Of a stretch of 7,475 nucleotides of DNA, positions 4,822 through 7,475 are shown one piece after another. Each line of letters starts with the position of its first letter. Position 1 is the stretch's first letter. The notes under the pieces were generated by a model that was given only the letters and a program-made list of their open reading frames with translations, was not told the DNA's origin and did no database searches. Source of the stretch: an uncultured Verrucomicrobiales bacterium (GTDB taxonomy: Bacteria > Verrucomicrobiota > Verrucomicrobiia > Verrucomicrobiales > Akkermansiaceae); NCBI GenBank assembly GCA_937969125.1, contig CALBVA010000212.1, positions 1 to 7,475 of the forward strand. The letters are read 5' to 3'. Made by a program: the position numbers and the translations under genes.

Positions 4822-7475
4822 TTCTCCATGAATCTCTCATTCATTCGTCCCTCGGCCCTCCGGTTATTGAAATCCACTGTCACTACGACCGCCCTCGCCC
4901 TCAGCTTCGGCTGGTCTCTCGTCAGTGCTCAGGAAGTCAATGTCGACCCGCCGGTAGTGGCCTGCCTCTGCGTCTGTGATCGCGTCGTTGATGAAAATAA
5001 TCACCTCGCCAAGGGCGAGTGTAAGGGAAAGGGCGAGACCCTCAAAATGAGGCAGGATGAGGACGGGAGTTACCACGTCACCATCATTCCCACCGTGGAG
5101 CCTGGGAGCCGCTGCGACGAGTATGTCGTCACTGTCTCTGGCCTACCGGCTGGCTGGCTGGATGCACTTGGCGAGACCCGCGAAGAAGGGGCCGTCACCT
5201 TCACCGCCTGCGAACCTTCGGATTTCCGCTTTTCACTTCCCGCGAATCCCGGCAGCGAATCACCCTATCAAATCATCGCCCGCATTGATAAAAGAGTCAG
5301 CGGAGAGGAATCCGAGGGCGGGGAGTCTGGCGGCACCAGTGGCTCCGGCGGCGGAGAGTCTGGCAGCACCGGTGGCGGTGGTGGCGACTCCGGCCAATCT
5401 GAAACCATCTCCCAGCCCCTGAGCGGCCCCATCTGTCAGGTCTATCTCGATCCCCAGCCCTGCGAGTCATGCTCCGGCGGAACGTGCGCCGCAGGCTCCA
5501 CTAAGATGTGGACCAGCCCCTTCAAGGGAATGAACATTGAAGTGGGAGCTGGTAATTCCGGTAACGGTCGCAATGGCCGCGGTGGCGCATCGGCTGTGAT
5601 GTCCACTGACGACCCCCGGCAGATGGCTTCTCTCTGGAACTATGGGGCCAATGCTACCGGCGGGAGTCCTGTTTCCGGTGGAGGAGGATCTCAGGGTGAC
5701 AATGGATGCGGTCCGGAATCATCCGGCAACTCCTCCGATCTCGGACCACGCGGCCCCCAGCTCATCTCAACTGCCAACGGCGAGCTACGATCCACTGCAG
5801 AAAGCACCGGCGTCAATTCCCCCGGATTTGGCTGGGATTTTCACAGTAAGGATGCTGCCGGAAATGTTTCAGACACCCCCGCCACCTCCATGCAGGCCAG
5901 AGGGGTCAACCTTGCAGGCGGCTCAGGCTCCAAAACCCTCCATGTCACCGAGAAGCGTTTTAACAATGATTCCGCCAATAATCCCTCCACCTTCGTTGCC
6001 GGAAAGTTCGTTCACGAAGAGGAAAGCGAAGATGTCGAAACCTGGAGCCTCTTCGAAGGTGCCGAGGTCTCCAGCCTCAATGACATCCCCGCTAGTAATG
6101 ACCTCTATCTTCGTAAGATCTCCCGTCGCCGGGACTCCTCCATCACCTATGCCGTTCCGATCATCCAGGCGGGAAGCAGCGAGATCGTCCCACAGATCCT
6201 CCCTGCCCGTGAGGATATCATCACCATCTCCGAAAAGCGCGCTGACACAGGCGCGTGGGCCGTCGTTTCCAGAACCAAGGAAATTTGGGTGCAGTTCCAA
6301 TGGGGCCTCACCATCGTGGAGCGCGTCGAAGGTTTCGGAACCCGGAACCTCAGGACTGATTGGGAATACTACACCCATCCCGGTCACTTCATGGCCACCG
6401 GTCGTCTCAGGAAGATGACCAGCTACGACGGCTCATGGGTCACCTACGAATACGATCGCCGCACCGGCCGTCCCACCAAGATCCGCCGTCCTTACCTGGA
6501 TTCCCCCGTCACCGCTGCCGATGACGCCTGCGATGTCACCACTTACGAGTATCCCTACACCTTCGCTTCCATGAGCTACCAGCCCCAGTCCAGCTATGAC
6601 CTCTTCACTTTGTTGGAAGAAAACCCGATTCCACCTCAGGACTTCCTCGTAAAGACCAAGCGACTCGTCCAGGGCGGAATCGTCGCGAAATCCTACCTCG
6701 TCGCTGACGATGAACTCGCCAGAACAGTTCGCCGATATGAGCGCGTCACCTCGGGTGCCTCCGGCCCCGGCGACCCCACCAACCTCGTCACCACCACCTT
6801 CCAGCAAAAGCCAAAGGTCATCGATTCCGGCCTGAGCCTCGGATTTGGTCTGAATGGCTTCACCGCCGCCGTCACTTCTGCCAATCTTCCCACTGCCGAT
6901 TCCGGGCAGGTCGTCCGCACTGAGTATCCCGATGGCACCGTCACCGTTTGCTCCTATGCCGACCTCCCGAACCTCAACTGGCAAAAGACCGTCCTCAACG
7001 GTGCTCCGGCTGGTGCTTCCGTCAATGCCGGAACGAAAACCGTCACTGACTACGACCCGGTCGGTAATGCCGTCCTCACCGTTACCTCCACTCTCGACTT
7101 CGGTGGCACCCCCGGGAATGAGGTGGAATTGATGACCGAGACCCAGACCAATCTTGATGAGCTCAGCCGCCCGCTCCTCTTCACCACCACTTATGCCGAT
7201 GGCTCACCCACCCAGACTTCCAGTGTCCTTCACGGCTGCTGCGGTCTGCGCTCTTCCACTGACATCCGCGGCATTGTCACCGAGTTCCACTTTGATCACT
7301 TGAAGCGACAGGAAACCAGCACCTCCCTCGGCGTCACTCACGGCACCCAGTACAACGGCCTCATCCACCGCAGCGTTCGCATGCCCGCCGCCGTCGCTCC
7401 ACTCGACGCCCATCAGCACATCACCGTCCGTGCCCCGCTCCCGCCCGAGACTATCATCCAGTCGGAGAGCCAATA
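4819..7475 (+). CDS. Exported RHS/YD-repeat protein, 3' end beyond window
   Basis: Reading from the ATG at 4819 gives 885 codons without a stop to the window edge. Residues 1-37 form a signal peptide: basic around Arg10-Lys18, hydrophobic at 24-35, with likely cleavage after Val-Ser-Ala37. The mature N-terminus is Cys-rich (49, 51, 53, 68, 99, 131), followed by a Gly/Ser/Glu linker (161-194), a CxxCx4C cluster (215, 218, 223) and a second Gly/Asn/Ser-rich stretch (243-309). From about 340 on it looks like an RHS protein. YD-type repeats include 'GRLRKMTSYDGSWVTYEYD' (528-546), 'TVTDYDPVGN' (741-750) and 'DIRGIVTEFHFDHLKR' (815-830), the last preceded by a CCG at 807-809. RHS repeats build beta-shells that can enclose a C-terminal toxin or act as surface adhesins. 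The conserved RHS-associated core and any toxin tip are not reached, so toxin, adhesin and other roles cannot be told apart. Confidence 0.88.
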   Translation, partial: MFSMNLSFIRPSALRLLKSTVTTTALALSFGWSLVSAQEVNVDPPVVACLCVCDRVVDENNHLAKGECKGKGETLKMRQDEDGSYHVTIIPTVEPGSRCDEYVVTVSGLPAGWLDALGETREEGAVTFTACEPSDFRFSLPANPGSESPYQIIARIDKRVSGEESEGGESGGTSGSGGGESGSTGGGGGDSGQSETISQPLSGPICQVYLDPQPCESCSGGTCAAGSTKMWTSPFKGMNIEVGAGNSGNGRNGRGGASAVMSTDDPRQMASLWNYGANATGGSPVSGGGGSQGDNGCGPESSGNSSDLGPRGPQLISTANGELRSTAESTGVNSPGFGWDFHSKDAAGNVSDTPATSMQARGVNLAGGSGSKTLHVTEKRFNNDSANNPSTFVAGKFVHEEESEDVETWSLFEGAEVSSLNDIPASNDLYLRKISRRRDSSITYAVPIIQAGSSEIVPQILPAREDIITISEKRADTGAWAVVSRTKEIWVQFQWGLTIVERVEGFGTRNLRTDWEYYTHPGHFMATGRLRKMTSYDGSWVTYEYDRRTGRPTKIRRPYLDSPVTAADDACDVTTYEYPYTFASMSYQPQSSYDLFTLLEENPIPPQDFLVKTKRLVQGGIVAKSYLVADDELARTVRRYERVTSGASGPGDPTNLVTTTFQQKPKVIDSGLSLGFGLNGFTAAVTSANLPTADSGQVVRTEYPDGTVTVCSYADLPNLNWQKTVLNGAPAGASVNAGTKTVTDYDPVGNAVLTVTSTLDFGGTPGNEVELMTETQTNLDELSRPLLFTTTYADGSPTQTSSVLHGCCGLRSSTDIRGIVTEFHFDHLKRQETSTSLGVTHGTQYNGLIHRSVRMPAAVAPLDAHQHITVRAPLPPETIIQSESQ
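5317..5400 (+). repeat. Tandem 33-base repeat encoding a Gly/Ser linker
   Basis: There are two and a half imperfect copies of a 33-base unit inside the RHS gene, at 5317-5349, 5350-5382 and 5383-5400. They encode GGESGGTSGSG, GGESGSTGGGG and a partial GDSGQS (residues 167-194). The block separates the Cys-rich N-terminal domain from the rest of the protein and is probably a flexible extracellular linker. Such short in-frame repeats can change copy number by slippage, so the linker length may vary between strains; that variation is inferred. Confidence 0.65.

Noticed and set aside
5642..6418. 258-codon open frame on the plus strand in another phase
   Set aside because: Its Pro/Ser-rich translation has no domain, and the 4819 frame over the same bases gives recognisable RHS sequence.
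1..7475. tRNA, rRNA, CRISPR array or insertion sequence
   Set aside because: Coding frames fill all but 30 bases, and no regularly spaced repeats, transposase motifs or RNA gene signatures were seen.

Overview
The window shows three genes on the + strand, packed head to tail: an incomplete giant modular surface protein, a small membrane-anchored HEAT-repeat protein and an incomplete RHS/YD-repeat protein. The spacers are 30 bases and 0 bases, so the three are probably one transcript. I see no tRNA, rRNA, CRISPR array, insertion sequence or convincing terminator, and no gene-free stretch longer than 30 bases.

The likely source is a Verrucomicrobiota bacterium, perhaps near Verrucomicrobiales (Luteolibacter/Haloferula-like). 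This rests on recalled style rather than a search: PA14 and 'WETTHG' calcium-loop modules, RHS proteins with a C-x-C-x-C N-terminus and CCG blocks, C-ending codons, and starts without Shine-Dalgarno sequences.

Layout. Positions 1-3822 hold the 3' part of a gene for a secreted, calcium-loop-rich, multi-lectin-like protein. Its order is PA14, discoidin/fucolectin-like, calcium loops, PA14, calcium loops, a carbohydrate-binding-like beta-sandwich, a Verrucomicrobia-style beta domain, and a second fucolectin-like domain apparently inserted into an Ig-like domain. Positions 3853-4818 encode a 321-residue protein with one N-terminal membrane helix and alpha-helical HEAT-like repeats. From 4819 to the window end an open frame of 885 codons without a stop encodes an exported RHS protein. 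It has a signal peptide, a Cys-rich N-terminus, Gly/Ser linkers and YD repeats; its core and C-terminal tip lie outside the window.

How they may work together (inference): a large glycan- or surface-binding protein, a small envelope-anchored helical scaffold and an RHS shell protein made from one transcript suggest a surface recognition or delivery cassette. Nothing here proves toxin activity, because the variable RHS tip is not in view.
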